Shown one piece after another: positions 1 to 9,532 of a stretch of DNA of 64,000 nt. The notes below the pieces were generated by a model. It worked only from the letters and a program-made list of their open reading frames with translations, did not search any database and was not told the DNA's origin. The DNA is from Alphaproteobacteria bacterium (GTDB taxonomy: Bacteria; Pseudomonadota; Alphaproteobacteria; Rhodobacterales; Rhodobacteraceae). The stretch lies in NCBI GenBank assembly GCA_030427145.1, contig JAUHWT010000020.1, positions 1 through 64,000 of the forward strand, given 5' to 3'. The translations under genes and the position numbers were made by a program. The first letter of the stretch is position 1, and the number at the start of each line of letters is the position of its first letter.

Positions 1-346
1 TCCATCTGCGGGAGCCGGCCGGGCTTTCCCCCGTTACGTCCTACTCTCGGGCATACGGCCCAGCTCCCCCCGGAAATGGTTAGCAAAGCCACCCCCGGTT
101 TGCGACGCTCCGCGCTGCGAAACGCCTGACCGGAAAGATACAAGTCGGGCATGGCGTGTCGTGCCGACACGCCGGGGATGGTGGCGGGACATTTGCCCAA
201 CACCCGGCCAGGCATCGGAAAACGCACTGTTCTTTTCGGTGGTGTGAACTTTACAGGCCCTCGGGAGGCGCTACCGCGCCACCCGAAGTCCGCGATGCCC
301 TCCGGCATTCACCGGACCGCAGGAAGCCGCTCAAACCGCCGAAAAA
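1..346. other. Intergenic stretch downstream of carB, no gene seen
   Basis: I see no convincing gene in these bases at the left window edge. Open frames on the plus strand here have no ribosome binding site and no recognisable product. The only structure is a perfect 8-bp inverted repeat at 153-160/166-173 with a 5-base loop; it has no T run, so it is not a classic terminator, although it lies where carB transcription (minus strand) would end. Confidence 0.4.
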
Positions 347-3300
347 TCAGAACCCCTGGATCGGAGCCACCTCAAGCGCGCCCTCAAGACGGTTGCGCAT
401 GGCGAGTGCCGCGGCCCGTGACCCGGCTGCGGTGGTGAAATACGGGATCTTCATCGACAGGGCGAGCGACCGGATCTCCCGGCTGTCCGCCACCGACTGC
501 GCCCCCTCGGTCGTGTTGAACACAACCTGAATGCCGCCATCCTTGATCTGGTCCACAATATGCGGACGCCCCTCATAGACCTTGTTCACCTTCTTCGCAT
601 CAATGCCATTGGCCGACAGGTAATCCAGCGTGCCACCGGTCGCCACAATCTCGAAGCCCAACTCACTGACCACCCGCGCCGCCTCAAGCGTCAGGGCGTT
701 CTTGTCGCTGTCCTTGACCGAGAGGAACACACGGCCCTTTTCGGGCAGGGTGGTTCCGGCCCCGATCAGCGCTTTCAAAAACGCCCGGTCAAAGCTGCGG
801 TCCACACCCATGACCTCACCGGTCGAGCGCATTTCCGGCCCAAGAATGGTGTCAACGCCCGGGAACCGGTTGAAGGGCAGAACCGCCTCCTTCACCGCCA
901 CATGCTTCGTCTTCGGGCTCTTCAGCTCAAATCCCGACAGCTTCTCACCAGCCATCACCCGCGAGGCGATCCCGGCTATGGGCGAGCCAACGGCCTTCGC
1001 CACGAACGGCACGGTCCGCGAGGCGCGCGGGTTGACCTCCAGAACGAAGATCTCACCGTCCTTGATCGCAAACTGCACGTTCATCAGACCGACAACATTG
1101 AGCCCAATGGCCAGCGCCTTCGCCTGCGCCATCAGCTCCTCAACCACCGCATCGTCGAGCGAGTAGGGCGGCAGGGCACAGGCACTGTCACCGGAATGCA
1201 CGCCCGCTTCCTCGATATGCTCCATCACGCCCGCGATATGAACGTCCGTGCCGTCGCTGATCGCATCCACATCGACCTCAACCGCGCCGACCAGATAGCT
1301 GTCGAGCAGGATCGGATTGTCGCCAAACAGATCCACGGCCTCGCCCACATATCGGCGCAGACCCGCATCATCGCGCACGATCTCCATACCCCGGCCACCG
1401 AGCACGAAGGACGGACGCACAACCAGCGGAAATCCAATTTCGGAGGCCACGGCCTCGGCTTCCTCAACCGACCGCGCAAGACCGTTCGCGGGCTGCTTCA
1501 GCCCCAGCTTGTGCAAAAGCTGCTGGAACCGCTCCCGGTCCTCGGCCAGATCAATCGCATCGGGCGAGGTGCCCAGAATAGGAATGCCCGCCTCGTCCAG
1601 CGCATTGGCCAGCTTCAGCGGCGTCTGCCCGCCGAACTGCACGATCACGCCCTTCAGCGTTCCCTTCTGCCGCTCCACATCCAGGATGTTCAGCACGTTC
1701 TCAAGCGACAGCGGCTCGAAATACAGCCGGTCCGACGTGTCATAGTCCGTCGACACCGTCTCCGGGTTGCAGTTGACCATAATGGTCTCGTACCCGGCAT
1801 CGGACAGCGCAAAACATGCGTGACAGCAGCAGTAGTCGAACTCGATGCCCTGACCGATCCGGTTCGGACCGCCGCCCAGAATGACAACCTTTTCCCGCTC
1901 CGAGGGCCGGGCCTCACACTCGCTCAGCGCCATCGCGTACTGCTCATATGTCGAGTACATATACGGCGTCTGCGCCTCAAACTCGGCGGCACAGGTGTCA
2001 ATCCGCTTGAACACCGGCGTCACGCCCAGCCTCTGCCGCTCGGCCCGCACGTTCATCTCATTGCGCGCCGTCAGTGTCGCCAGCCGCGCGTCGGAGAAGC
2101 CATACATCTTCAGACGGCGCATCGCCTCGGGATCATCGGGCAGGCCGTTTTTCCGGACGACCTCCTCCATATCCACGATCTCACGAATGCGCGCCAGGAA
2201 CCACGGATCGAACTTCGTCACCGCATGGATCTCGTCATCCGTCAGCCCATGGCGCATCGCCTGGGCCGTCAGCCGCATCCGGTCCGGCGTCTGATGCGAC
2301 AGCGCATTAATGACGGCGGCCTTCACATCGTCGCCATCGGCCCCCTCGATCTCAATCTCGTCAAACCCGGTCAGCCCGGTCTCCAGCGAGCACAGCGCCT
2401 TCTGCACGCTTTCATGGAACGACCGCCCGATCGCCATCGCCTCACCGACCGACTTCATCGCGGTGGTCAGCAGGGGCTCGGAACCAGGGAACTTCTCAAA
2501 CGCAAAACGCGGAATTTTCGTCACGACATAGTCAATCGTCGGCTCAAAGCTCGCGGGCGTCACCTGGGTGATGTCATTGTCCAGCTCATCGAGCGTATAG
2601 CCCACGGCCAGCTTCGCCGCGATCTTGGCAATCGGGAAACCGGTCGCCTTGGACGCCAGCGCGGAGGACCGCGACACGCGCGGGTTCATCTCGATCACGA
2701 TCAGACGGCCCGTCTCGGGATGCACCGCGAACTGCACGTTCGACCCGCCCGTTTCCACACCGATCTCGCGCAGCACCGCAATGGATGCATTGCGCATCAT
2801 CTGGTACTCCTTGTCGGTCAGCGTCAGGGCAGGGGCCACGGTAATACTGTCGCCCGTGTGAACGCCCATCGGGTCCACGTTCTCGATGGAACAGATGATG
2901 ATGCAGTTGTCCGCCCGGTCGCGCACAACCTCCATCTCATACTCTTTCCAGCCCAGCAGGCTCTCGTCGATCAGGATCTGGTTCACCGGCGAGGCATCGA
3001 GCCCCGTGGCACAGATCCGCATGTAATCCTCGCGGTTATAGGCCACACCACCGCCCGTACCGCCGAGCGTAAACGCGGGCCGGATGATCGCGGGCAGACC
3101 CACATGGTCAATCGCCGCAATCGCGTCCTCCATCGATTCCGCAATCGTGGCCCGCGGGTTTTCCAGCCCGATCCGGTCCATCGCCTCCCGGAACAGAGCC
3201 CGGTCCTCGGCCATCTCAATGGCTTCCCGCTTCGCCCCGATCAGCTCGACATTGAATTTCTCCAGCACACCCATGTCCGCCAGCGCCAAAGCGGTGTTCA

Positions 3301-3586
3301 GGCCCGTCTGCCCGCCCATGGTCGGCAGCAGCGCATCAGGCCGCTCCTTCTCAATGACCTTGGCCACCACCTCGGGCGTGATCGGCTCCACATAGGTCGC
3401 GTCCGCCATGCCCGGATCCGTCATGATCGTCGCCGGGTTGGAGTTGACCAGAATCACCCGGTATCCCTCCTCGCGCAGCGCCTTGCAGGCCTGGGCGCCG
3501 GAATAGTCAAACTCGCAGGCCTGTCCGATGACAATGGGCCCGGCTCCGATGATCAGGATCGAGTTGATGTCGGTTCTTTTTGGCAT
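347..3586 (-). CDS. carB: Carbamoyl-phosphate synthase large subunit
   Basis: This 1079-residue protein is the full-length synthetase subunit that makes carbamoyl phosphate from bicarbonate, ATP and glutamine-derived ammonia for pyrimidine and arginine synthesis in the cytoplasm. The sequence starts [22 protein letters not shown] and has the two homologous ATP-grasp halves typical of CarB: the [17 protein letters not shown] nucleotide motif near the N terminus and its counterpart [17 protein letters not shown] about 560 residues later, each followed by GGTGGG or GGRG-type loops and E-NPR ligand motifs. The C-terminal MGS-like allosteric domain is present (ATGGTLDYL). Length matches the family. 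The glutaminase subunit gene carA is not in this window, so the two subunits are not adjacent on this side. The start at 3586 follows a GCGGGG-type site. Confidence 0.98.
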   Translation of the reverse strand: MPKRTDINSILIIGAGPIVIGQACEFDYSGAQACKALREEGYRVILVNSNPATIMTDPGMADATYVEPITPEVVAKVIEKERPDALLPTMGGQTGLNTALALADMGVLEKFNVELIGAKREAIEMAEDRALFREAMDRIGLENPRATIAESMEDAIAAIDHVGLPAIIRPAFTLGGTGGGVAYNREDYMRICATGLDASPVNQILIDESLLGWKEYEMEVVRDRADNCIIICSIENVDPMGVHTGDSITVAPALTLTDKEYQMMRNASIAVLREIGVETGGSNVQFAVHPETGRLIVIEMNPRVSRSSALASKATGFPIAKIAAKLAVGYTLDELDNDITQVTPASFEPTIDYVVTKIPRFAFEKFPGSEPLLTTAMKSVGEAMAIGRSFHESVQKALCSLETGLTGFDEIEIEGADGDDVKAAVINALSHQTPDRMRLTAQAMRHGLTDDEIHAVTKFDPWFLARIREIVDMEEVVRKNGLPDDPEAMRRLKMYGFSDARLATLTARNEMNVRAERQRLGVTPVFKRIDTCAAEFEAQTPYMYSTYEQYAMALSECEARPSEREKVVILGGGPNRIGQGIEFDYCCCHACFALSDAGYETIMVNCNPETVSTDYDTSDRLYFEPLSLENVLNILDVERQKGTLKGVIVQFGGQTPLKLANALDEAGIPILGTSPDAIDLAEDRERFQQLLHKLGLKQPANGLARSVEEAEAVASEIGFPLVVRPSFVLGGRGMEIVRDDAGLRRYVGEAVDLFGDNPILLDSYLVGAVEVDVDAISDGTDVHIAGVMEHIEEAGVHSGDSACALPPYSLDDAVVEELMAQAKALAIGLNVVGLMNVQFAIKDGEIFVLEVNPRASRTVPFVAKAVGSPIAGIASRVMAGEKLSGFELKSPKTKHVAVKEAVLPFNRFPGVDTILGPEMRSTGEVMGVDRSFDRAFLKALIGAGTTLPEKGRVFLSVKDSDKNALTLEAARVVSELGFEIVATGGTLDYLSANGIDAKKVNKVYEGRPHIVDQIKDGGIQVVFNTTEGAQSVADSREIRSLALSMKIPYFTTAAGSRAAALAMRNRLEGALEVAPIQGF

Positions 3587-3750
3587 GTGGCCCCGCAGTG
3601 ATCTGTCCGCGACCGTGAGATCCGGTCCGGGTTTAGGATGGAGTGCTGGTTAGCAAATTGCCGTGGTTATAGTCAGCGCACGACGCTGCGCAAGGGCTCA
3701 AACAGCCCCCGCGGCCAAACCTCTTTCACCATGTTGCGAAGGGCCGGTTT

Positions 3751-4413
3751 TCAGGCGGCGTGCGCCGCCATGAACATGCGAATGCAGTAGGCCACATGTT
3801 TGCGGATTTCCTGCTCGGACATCGCGGGCATATCGGGCCGGAACAGCCGCGCCCAAAGATGATTGGCCCGGACCGCTCCGATCAGCGCCGCTGCCGCCAT
3901 GTCCGGATCACTGACCTTCAGAACCCCGCGTTTGTCAGCGCCCGCAAGGTATCTGGCGATCCGGGACTGGGACCGGCCGGGACCGTTTTCGAAGAAATCC
4001 ATGCCAAGATTCGGAAAAGACGACTGGGACGAGGCACAAAGCACGTTGAACCTGCTGAATTCCGGCGTCGTCGTCGCCCGCAAAAGCCCTTCCAGAAACT
4101 CCGTCAGCGTCGCCTCCACGGAACCGCTGTCATCATCCATGCAGGTGATGTCCCGCAGGGCCTGCTCATTCTTCTCAAGCGCCAGTTCCGAAAACCGGGT
4201 CACGGCGGCCCGGTACAGGCCCTCCTTGTCCCCGAAGTAACTGTATATGGTGCTTTTCGATCCGCCCACGCGCTCCACAAGGGCGTCGATACTCATGCCC
4301 TGGTAGCCCATCTCGCAAAACAGTTCGATCGCCGCGTCGAGAATATCCCTACGTTTACCCTGTTGCCTCAGGGTCCAGCCGCGTTTGGCCGGTTTGGTCA
4401 TTGGTTCGCTCAT
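3751..4413 (-). CDS. TetR/AcrR family transcriptional regulator
   Basis: This protein of about 220 residues has a TetR-type N-terminal helix-turn-helix: a helix reading RRDILDAAIELFCEMGYQG, then MSIDALVERVGGSKSTIYSYFGDKEGL, the usual DNA-recognition signature. The C-terminal half is a ligand or dimerisation domain with no diagnostic motif, so the inducer is unknown. I chose the ATG at 4413 (MSEPMTK); an in-frame TTG at 4455 would add 14 basic residues. TetR proteins often regulate themselves or a divergent neighbour. The divergent gene here is aspS, 440 bases away, an unlikely target. The intergenic region contains a perfect FNR-type box and a TGTTTA/TAAACA palindrome that could belong to this promoter. 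Confidence 0.9.
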   Translation of the reverse strand: MSEPMTKPAKRGWTLRQQGKRRDILDAAIELFCEMGYQGMSIDALVERVGGSKSTIYSYFGDKEGLYRAAVTRFSELALEKNEQALRDITCMDDDSGSVEATLTEFLEGLLRATTTPEFSRFNVLCASSQSSFPNLGMDFFENGPGRSQSRIARYLAGADKRGVLKVSDPDMAAAALIGAVRANHLWARLFRPDMPAMSEQEIRKHVAYCIRMFMAAHAA

Positions 4414-4589
4414 CAGTTTGTACTTTCTCTTCCTCTGCGGGGAAGGGTCAGCCAAACGGGAAGCGGATCCGTTGCATCTTTTCCATATGCCTCTATCGAA
4501 TCACGATGCGTTTTCCTCCCGTCATCAATGCTTCACATATAGCATACCAAAGTACCGATAGTATTAAATTTCGTATTGTGATCAGTTAT

Positions 4590-4603
4590 TTGATTGAGAT
4601 CAA
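4590..4603. promoter_or_regulatory. FNR/FnrL-type box, perfect match
   Basis: The sequence TTGATTGAGATCAA is a perfect match to the TTGAT-N4-ATCAA consensus bound by FNR/FnrL-family regulators, which act when oxygen is low. It lies 177 bases upstream of the tetR start (minus strand) and 251 bases upstream of aspS. The distance to either start codon is compatible with a promoter further in, but no promoter elements were identified. It could also arise by chance in AT-rich DNA. Confidence 0.5.
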
Positions 4604-4646
4604 TTGCATTAACGCTAATACACATGTCGGATGTAAACCTTTCAAT

Positions 4647-4663
4647 TGTTTACATGATAAACA
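4647..4663. promoter_or_regulatory. Palindrome TGTTTA-N5-TAAACA, possible operator
   Basis: A perfect 6-bp inverted repeat with a 5-base spacer (TGTTTACATGATAAACA) lies in the AT-rich tetR-aspS intergenic region. Its size fits an operator for a dimeric repressor such as the neighbouring TetR protein, but nothing shows which protein binds it. Confidence 0.3.
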
Positions 4664-4853
4664 TTGCGTGAATAGGGCAGACAGTACTAAGAACGTTCCA
4701 ATTTTAGTCCACGCCTGACCATCGTGACAGGTCACCCGTCTAACCTGCCGAAACCCCGATAAAGCGCCTTTCCCCGCCGGTCTTGCGCCATCCCCATGCC
4801 TCGTTATAAGTCCCCACGCTAAAGTTGCGCTTTTTTCCAGGGATGATCCTTTC

Positions 4854-6632
4854 ATGCACGCCTATCGCACGCACACATGCGCCGACCTGACCGCCGCCAA
4901 TGTTGGCGAAAACATCCGCCTGTCCGGCTGGGTAAACCGGGTCCGCGACCATGGTGGCGTGCTCTTCATCGACCTGCGGGACCATTACGGTGTCACCCAG
5001 GTTCTCGCCGACGCCGACAGCCCGGCCTTCTCCGAGATTGAGAAAGTCCGCGCCGAATGGGTCATCCGCATCGACGGCACCGTAAAGGCCCGCGACCCCG
5101 AGCTGGTGAACCCCAAAATCCCCACCGGTGAGATCGAGGTCTTCATCCGCGACATGGAAGTGCTGGGCGCGGCCGAGGAACTGCCCCTGCCGGTCTTTGG
5201 AGACGTGGAATACCCCGAGGAAACCCGCCTGAAATACCGCTTCCTCGACCTGCGCCGCGAGAGCCTGCACGGGAACATCGTTCTGCGCTCAAAGGTGATC
5301 TCGACCCTGCGCGAGGAAATGGTGGGGCAGGGCTTCACCGAATACCAGACCCCGATCCTGACGGCCTCCTCCCCCGAGGGCGCCCGCGACTTCCTCGTGC
5401 CGTCGCGTCTGCACCCCGGCAAGTTCTACGCGCTGCCCCAGGCCCCGCAGCAGTTCAAGCAGCTGATCATGGTCGCCGGTTTCGACCGCTACTTCCAGAT
5501 CGCCCCCTGCTTCCGCGATGAGGACCCCCGCGCCGACCGCTCCCCCGGTGAGTTCTACCAGCTCGACATGGAGATGAGCTTTGCCACCCAGGAGGACGTC
5601 TTCCAGGTGATCGAACCCGTCATGCGCGGCGTCTTTGAGAAATACGGCAAGGGCCGTCCCGTGACGCAGGACTTCCCGCGCATCGCCTACCGCGACAGCA
5701 TGCTCTGGTACGGCTCCGACAAGCCCGACCTGCGCAACCCGATCAAGATGCAGATCGTCTCCGAGCATTTCGCGGGCTCCGGCTTCAAGATCTTCGCCAG
5801 CCTCCTTGAGAAGGAAGGCACCGAAGTCCGCGCCATTCCCGCCCCCGGCGGCGGCTCCCGCAAATTCTGCGACCGCATGAACTCCTTTGCGCAGGGCGAA
5901 GGCCTGCCGGGCATGGGCTACATCTTCTGGCGCGAGGCTGATGGCGGCATGGAAGCCGCAGGCCCGCTCGCCAAGAACATCGGCCCCGAGCGCACCGAAG
6001 CCATCCGTCAGCAGCTTGACCTTGGCGCTGGCGACGCCGCCTTCTTCCTCGCGGGCAAACCCCACGAGTTCGAGGCGGTGGCCGGCAAGGCCCGCGTCCA
6101 TATCGGCCAGGAACTCGGCATCTCCAAAACCGACACCTTCGAGTTCTGCTGGATCGTTGATTTCCCGATGTACGAGATGGACGAGGAAACCGGCGCGCTC
6201 GATTTCAGCCACAACCCGTTCTCCATGCCCCAGGGCGGCATGGAAGCCCTCGAAACCCAGGACCCGCTGGATATCCTGGGCTACCAGTACGACATCGTCT
6301 GCAACGGCATCGAGCTGTCCTCCGGCGCCGTGCGAAACCACAAGCCCGAGATCATGTACAAGGCCTTCGAGGTGGTCGGCCACAGCCGCGAATTCGTCGA
6401 TGAAAACTTCGGCGGCATGCTCTCCGCCTTCAAATTCGGCGCCCCCCCGCACGCAGGCATCGCGCCGGGCGTCGACCGCATGGTCATGCTGCTGGCGGAC
6501 GCCGAAAACATCCGCGAGGTCATCATGTTCCCCATGAACCAGCGCGCCGAGGACCTGATGATGCAGGCCCCCTCCGAAGCCACCAACGAACAGCTCCGCG
6601 ACCTGGGCCTCCGTCTCATTCCAAAAGAGTAG
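4854..6632 (+). CDS. aspS: Aspartate-tRNA ligase
   Basis: This 592-residue class II aminoacyl-tRNA synthetase charges tRNA-Asp (and possibly tRNA-Asn, since many alphaproteobacterial enzymes are non-discriminating). The N-terminal OB-fold anticodon-binding domain begins [35 protein letters not shown]. Class II motifs are visible: motif 2 in the [24 protein letters not shown] stretch (FRDED) and motif 3 near the C terminus ([13 protein letters not shown]). The bacterial-type GAD insertion domain lies between them. The length fits the bacterial family. A strong stem-loop lies 17 bases after the stop. Confidence 0.98.
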   Translation: MHAYRTHTCADLTAANVGENIRLSGWVNRVRDHGGVLFIDLRDHYGVTQVLADADSPAFSEIEKVRAEWVIRIDGTVKARDPELVNPKIPTGEIEVFIRDMEVLGAAEELPLPVFGDVEYPEETRLKYRFLDLRRESLHGNIVLRSKVISTLREEMVGQGFTEYQTPILTASSPEGARDFLVPSRLHPGKFYALPQAPQQFKQLIMVAGFDRYFQIAPCFRDEDPRADRSPGEFYQLDMEMSFATQEDVFQVIEPVMRGVFEKYGKGRPVTQDFPRIAYRDSMLWYGSDKPDLRNPIKMQIVSEHFAGSGFKIFASLLEKEGTEVRAIPAPGGGSRKFCDRMNSFAQGEGLPGMGYIFWREADGGMEAAGPLAKNIGPERTEAIRQQLDLGAGDAAFFLAGKPHEFEAVAGKARVHIGQELGISKTDTFEFCWIVDFPMYEMDEETGALDFSHNPFSMPQGGMEALETQDPLDILGYQYDIVCNGIELSSGAVRNHKPEIMYKAFEVVGHSREFVDENFGGMLSAFKFGAPPHAGIAPGVDRMVMLLADAENIREVIMFPMNQRAEDLMMQAPSEATNEQLRDLGLRLIPKE

Positions 6633-6649
6633 GGGCCAACCCCCAAACC

Positions 6650-6679
6650 CTCCCGCCCGGCACCACCGCCGGGCGGGAG
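6650..6679 (+). terminator. GC-rich stem-loop after aspS
   Basis: A perfect 12-bp stem (CTCCCGCCCGGC pairing with GCCGGGCGGGAG) with a 6-base loop ACCACC begins 17 bases after the aspS stop. There is no T run, so it may need Rho or serve as a 3'-end stabilising hairpin. Its core is shared with a hairpin at 35946-35965, suggesting a recurrent element in this genome. Confidence 0.55.
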
Positions 6680-6718
6680 ACAAATTACCGCGTGGATCCA
6701 GCCACTCATCTGTCGAGC

Positions 6719-6784
6719 CCCACGCACTTAAATAAACTTGTCCCCATAAAACCCACGCACTTAAATAAACTTGTCCCCATAAAA
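6719..6784. repeat. Two exact tandem copies of a 33-bp unit
   Basis: Two identical 33-bp copies (6719-6751 and 6752-6784) abut each other and are followed by the first 7 bases of a third (6785-6791). The unit is AT-rich and includes ACTTGTCCCCATAAAA. It lies between the aspS terminator hairpin and the GGDEF-EAL gene and codes for nothing obvious. Its origin is unknown; a remnant of a mobile-element end is one possibility. Confidence 0.9.
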
Positions 6785-6854
6785 CCCACGCGCAATTACG
6801 TACCATTAATTCCGATCCGCTAGTCCTCCCCCGGTATTTTTCATCACTGTAGGT

Positions 6855-8834
6855 TTGCGGGCGGGGGGCCTGGGGTCAGTGTTTCTTGGTAGACTTGCAT
6901 CGGTGTTTTCCGTGCCGAAGGACAATCCCAGTCTGGTGATTGCCCAGGCCCGCACGTTCTCGCGCCAGATCCCGGTGATGTACGCCATGGTCATCGTGAA
7001 CTCGCTGGCGCTGGCCTGGCTGCACCAGGGCATCGCCCCCGACCATCTGAGCATATACGTACCCGCGGCGCTCGTTGCCCTGTCCATATACCGCACGATC
7101 AACCACTGGCGCTTCGGCCACCAGGAGATCAGCGGCGAAACCGCCCGCAAACAGCTGCGCACCACAATGGTGTTCGCGGGCGTGCTCGGCGCGGTGTTTG
7201 CCGGCTGGGCCCTGTCCCTGTTCAAATACGGCGACGCCTATACCAAGGGGCAGGCGGTGTTTTTCATCGGTGTGACCTGCATGGGCATTCTGGTCTGTCT
7301 CATGCACCTGCGGGCGGCGGCTCTGCTTCTCACGGTAGCGGTGATCGGCCTGACCGTGCCGTATCTGCTGTTGATGGGACAGACGACCTATACCGTTGTC
7401 GCCGTCAACCTTTTGATCGTCACCGTCGCGGTTCTGTTCGTTCTGTCGCGCTATTCCAACTCCTTTGTGGAGCTGATCGCCAACCAGGACGCGCTGAAGG
7501 CCGCGGCGGAGGCGTCGCGCGAACTCAGCGACCGCAACGAGCGGCTGGCCAATCTCGACGCGCTGACCGGGCTGCCCAACCGCCGCAGCTTCATGGCCGA
7601 ACTCGACCGCCGCATCTCGGAGGGCGAGGCCGAAAACGTGGCCTTTGCCGTCGGAACCATTGACCTCGACGGCTTCAAACCGATTAACGACATCTACGGC
7701 CATGTCGCCGGTGACCGCCTGCTCCGGGCCGTAGGCGAACGCATCGCCCAGGTGGAACGGAGGGTGTTTGTCGCACGCCTCGGTGGTGACGAGTTTGGCC
7801 TTATCATCCCCGGAGATCACGGCAGCGGCGCGCTAAAAGCCCTCGGTGACCGGTACTGCAACACGCTGCGGGCACCATTTGAGCTTGAGGATTTTACCGC
7901 CACGATTGGCGGTTCGATTGGTTTTGCGAAATACCCCGATGCGGCCTCCACGGCTGAACAGCTCTTTGAATACGCAGACTTCGCGCTTTACTCCGCCAAG
8001 GACACCGCCCGCGGCACCACAACCGTCTTCAGCCCGGAACACCGGTCCAGCATCGACCGCTCCAACCGCATCCGGCGCGAGCTTCAGATCGCAGATCTGG
8101 AGGAGGAGCTGGCCGTCCACTTCCAGTTCATCGTCGACGCCTGGAGCGGGGTGCCATGCGGGGCGGAGGCGCTCGCCCGCTGGAACAGCTCGGTGCTCGG
8201 CCGCGTCCCGCCCGGCGAGTTCATCTCCGCAGCCGAGCAGACGGGGCTCATCAACCGCCTGACCCGCATCATGCTCGCCAAAACCCTCGAGGCGGCAAAG
8301 GACTGGCCTGGCGATCTGACCGTGTCCTTCAACCTCTCGGCCAGGGATATCGGCTACCGCAACCACATCGTTCAGCTGATGGATATTGTGAAAGCCTCCG
8401 GTTTCCCGACTGAGCGTTTGATGTTCGAGGTCACGGAATCCGCCGTCGTTCACGATCTGGAGCGCGCCAGCGAAACGCTCCTGCTGCTGAAAAGCCTCGG
8501 AGTTCAGATCGCGCTGGATGATTTCGGCGTCGGCTATTCCAGCCTCAGCTACGTGCAGGCCCTGCCGCTCGACCGTCTGAAAATTGACCGCAGCTTCGTG
8601 ATGCAGATTGAGCAGAGCCGCAAATCCCACGCCGTGGTCCAGACCGTTGTGGACCTGTGCAACAACCTGCGTCTCGACTGCGTGGTGGAGGGCGTGGAAA
8701 CCGAAGGTCAGCGCGACCTGCTGCGCCAGATCGGCTGCACCAAAATCCAGGGCTATCTCTATCACCGCCCGATGGCGTCGGAGGACGCCGTTAAATTCCT
8801 GCGCGACATTCCCGAACTCTCCAGGGTCGCCTGA
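6855..8834 (+). CDS. Membrane-bound GGDEF-EAL cyclic-di-GMP protein
   Basis: This protein of up to 659 residues joins an N-terminal membrane region of several helices (about residues 41-197) to a GGDEF domain (LDALTGLPNRRSF start; intact GGDEF at 310-314) and a C-terminal EAL domain (EAL at 438-440, DDFGVGYSS and EGVET further on). It could therefore make and/or degrade cyclic di-GMP at the inner membrane. No RxxD inhibitory-site motif is seen five residues before GGDEF. Both catalytic signatures look intact, so the net activity cannot be told. The start is uncertain: TTG at 6855, or GTG at 6879, 6903 or 6912. It stands alone, between a tandem repeat and the TetR/EamA pair. Confidence 0.93.
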   Translation: MRAGGLGSVFLGRLASVFSVPKDNPSLVIAQARTFSRQIPVMYAMVIVNSLALAWLHQGIAPDHLSIYVPAALVALSIYRTINHWRFGHQEISGETARKQLRTTMVFAGVLGAVFAGWALSLFKYGDAYTKGQAVFFIGVTCMGILVCLMHLRAAALLLTVAVIGLTVPYLLLMGQTTYTVVAVNLLIVTVAVLFVLSRYSNSFVELIANQDALKAAAEASRELSDRNERLANLDALTGLPNRRSFMAELDRRISEGEAENVAFAVGTIDLDGFKPINDIYGHVAGDRLLRAVGERIAQVERRVFVARLGGDEFGLIIPGDHGSGALKALGDRYCNTLRAPFELEDFTATIGGSIGFAKYPDAASTAEQLFEYADFALYSAKDTARGTTTVFSPEHRSSIDRSNRIRRELQIADLEEELAVHFQFIVDAWSGVPCGAEALARWNSSVLGRVPPGEFISAAEQTGLINRLTRIMLAKTLEAAKDWPGDLTVSFNLSARDIGYRNHIVQLMDIVKASGFPTERLMFEVTESAVVHDLERASETLLLLKSLGVQIALDDFGVGYSSLSYVQALPLDRLKIDRSFVMQIEQSRKSHAVVQTVVDLCNNLRLDCVVEGVETEGQRDLLRQIGCTKIQGYLYHRPMASEDAVKFLRDIPELSRVA

Positions 8835-8940
8835 CCCCGTTTGAACCACGCTGACGGCTCCAGGGCGCAGGCAAGTCACGTGACCCCTTGCGCGCCTCTT
8901 AAAATAGGTATACCGGTCTGGCTACTTGGGGGGAGCCGCC

Positions 8941-9531
8941 ATGCTGACACCGGAAAAACCGCGCCGAAAATCCGCCCATGACCGTCTGATGCAGGCGGCC
9001 ATGTCCCTGTTCTATGACCACGGCATCACCGGCACCGGTATAGACGCCATCGTTGAACGCGCCGGCGTCGCGAAAAAAAGCCTCTACAACAACTTCTCCT
9101 CCAAGGCCGATCTCGTGAACCAGTATCTCGAGGCCCGCCACGCGGAATGGCTCGGGCTCTACGACAAACGTGTCGCCACGGCGAACAACCCCAGGGAGCG
9201 CATCCTCGCGGTGTTCGACGCCTATCAGGATCACGCCGAATTCGCCTACGAGCGCGGCTTTCGCGGCTGCGGGCTTCTAAATGCCGCGGCCGAACTTGAG
9301 GCCGGTGATACCGGTCGCGCCGCCGTCCGCCGTCACAAGGAACAGGTTGAAAGCATTCTCGCGCAGCATCTCGGCGACCTGCTGCCCAATGATCCCGACC
9401 GCGCGAAATCCCTCGCGGAACACATCGCTTTTCTGCTGGAGGGCGCCATGGCCCGGGCCGGTCTGGAGGGCAACAGCAAACGGCTCCTCGCGGCCCGCGC
9501 CGTGGTCCGGAACATGGTGGAAGGTCTCTGA
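8941..9531 (+). CDS. TetR family regulator next to EamA exporter
   Basis: This 196-residue regulator has the TetR-type helix-turn-helix at its N terminus (AMSLFYDHGITGTGIDAIVERAG, then VAKKSLYNNFSSKADLV). The ATG at 8941 was chosen because a GGGGGAG ribosome binding site lies just upstream. The stop is followed after one base by the ATG of an EamA-family transporter, so the two are almost certainly co-transcribed, and the regulator probably controls the exporter in response to its substrate, which is unknown. Confidence 0.93.
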   Translation: MLTPEKPRRKSAHDRLMQAAMSLFYDHGITGTGIDAIVERAGVAKKSLYNNFSSKADLVNQYLEARHAEWLGLYDKRVATANNPRERILAVFDAYQDHAEFAYERGFRGCGLLNAAAELEAGDTGRAAVRRHKEQVESILAQHLGDLLPNDPDRAKSLAEHIAFLLEGAMARAGLEGNSKRLLAARAVVRNMVEGL

Positions 9532-9532
9532 C

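Larger units (their letters stand above)
4414..4853. other. AT-rich intergenic region between tetR and aspS
   Basis: This divergent intergenic region is clearly more AT-rich than its surroundings between about 4490 and 4700. It has no gene that I can support. It contains a perfect 14-bp TTGAT-N4-ATCAA box (4590-4603) and a 17-bp palindrome (4647-4663), both listed separately. The last 100 bases before aspS return to normal composition. Confidence 0.6.

Noticed and set aside
347-3586. carAB operon
   Set aside because: carA is not present in the window; only carB is.
560-3601. A plus-strand open frame of about 1000 codons opposite carB
   Set aside because: It is the GC-rich antisense shadow of carB: it has no ribosome binding site, a composition rich in Arg/His/Gln, and no recognisable domain.
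6719-6784. Attachment-site duplication of an integrated element
   Set aside because: The copies are directly adjacent with nothing between and there is no integrase or tRNA nearby.
5289-6806. A minus-strand frame that reads through the 33-bp tandem repeat (11-residue repeat VLWGQVYLSAW) and across aspS
   Set aside because: The repeat gives an eye-catching peptide, but the rest is antisense to aspS and no start or ribosome site supports translation.
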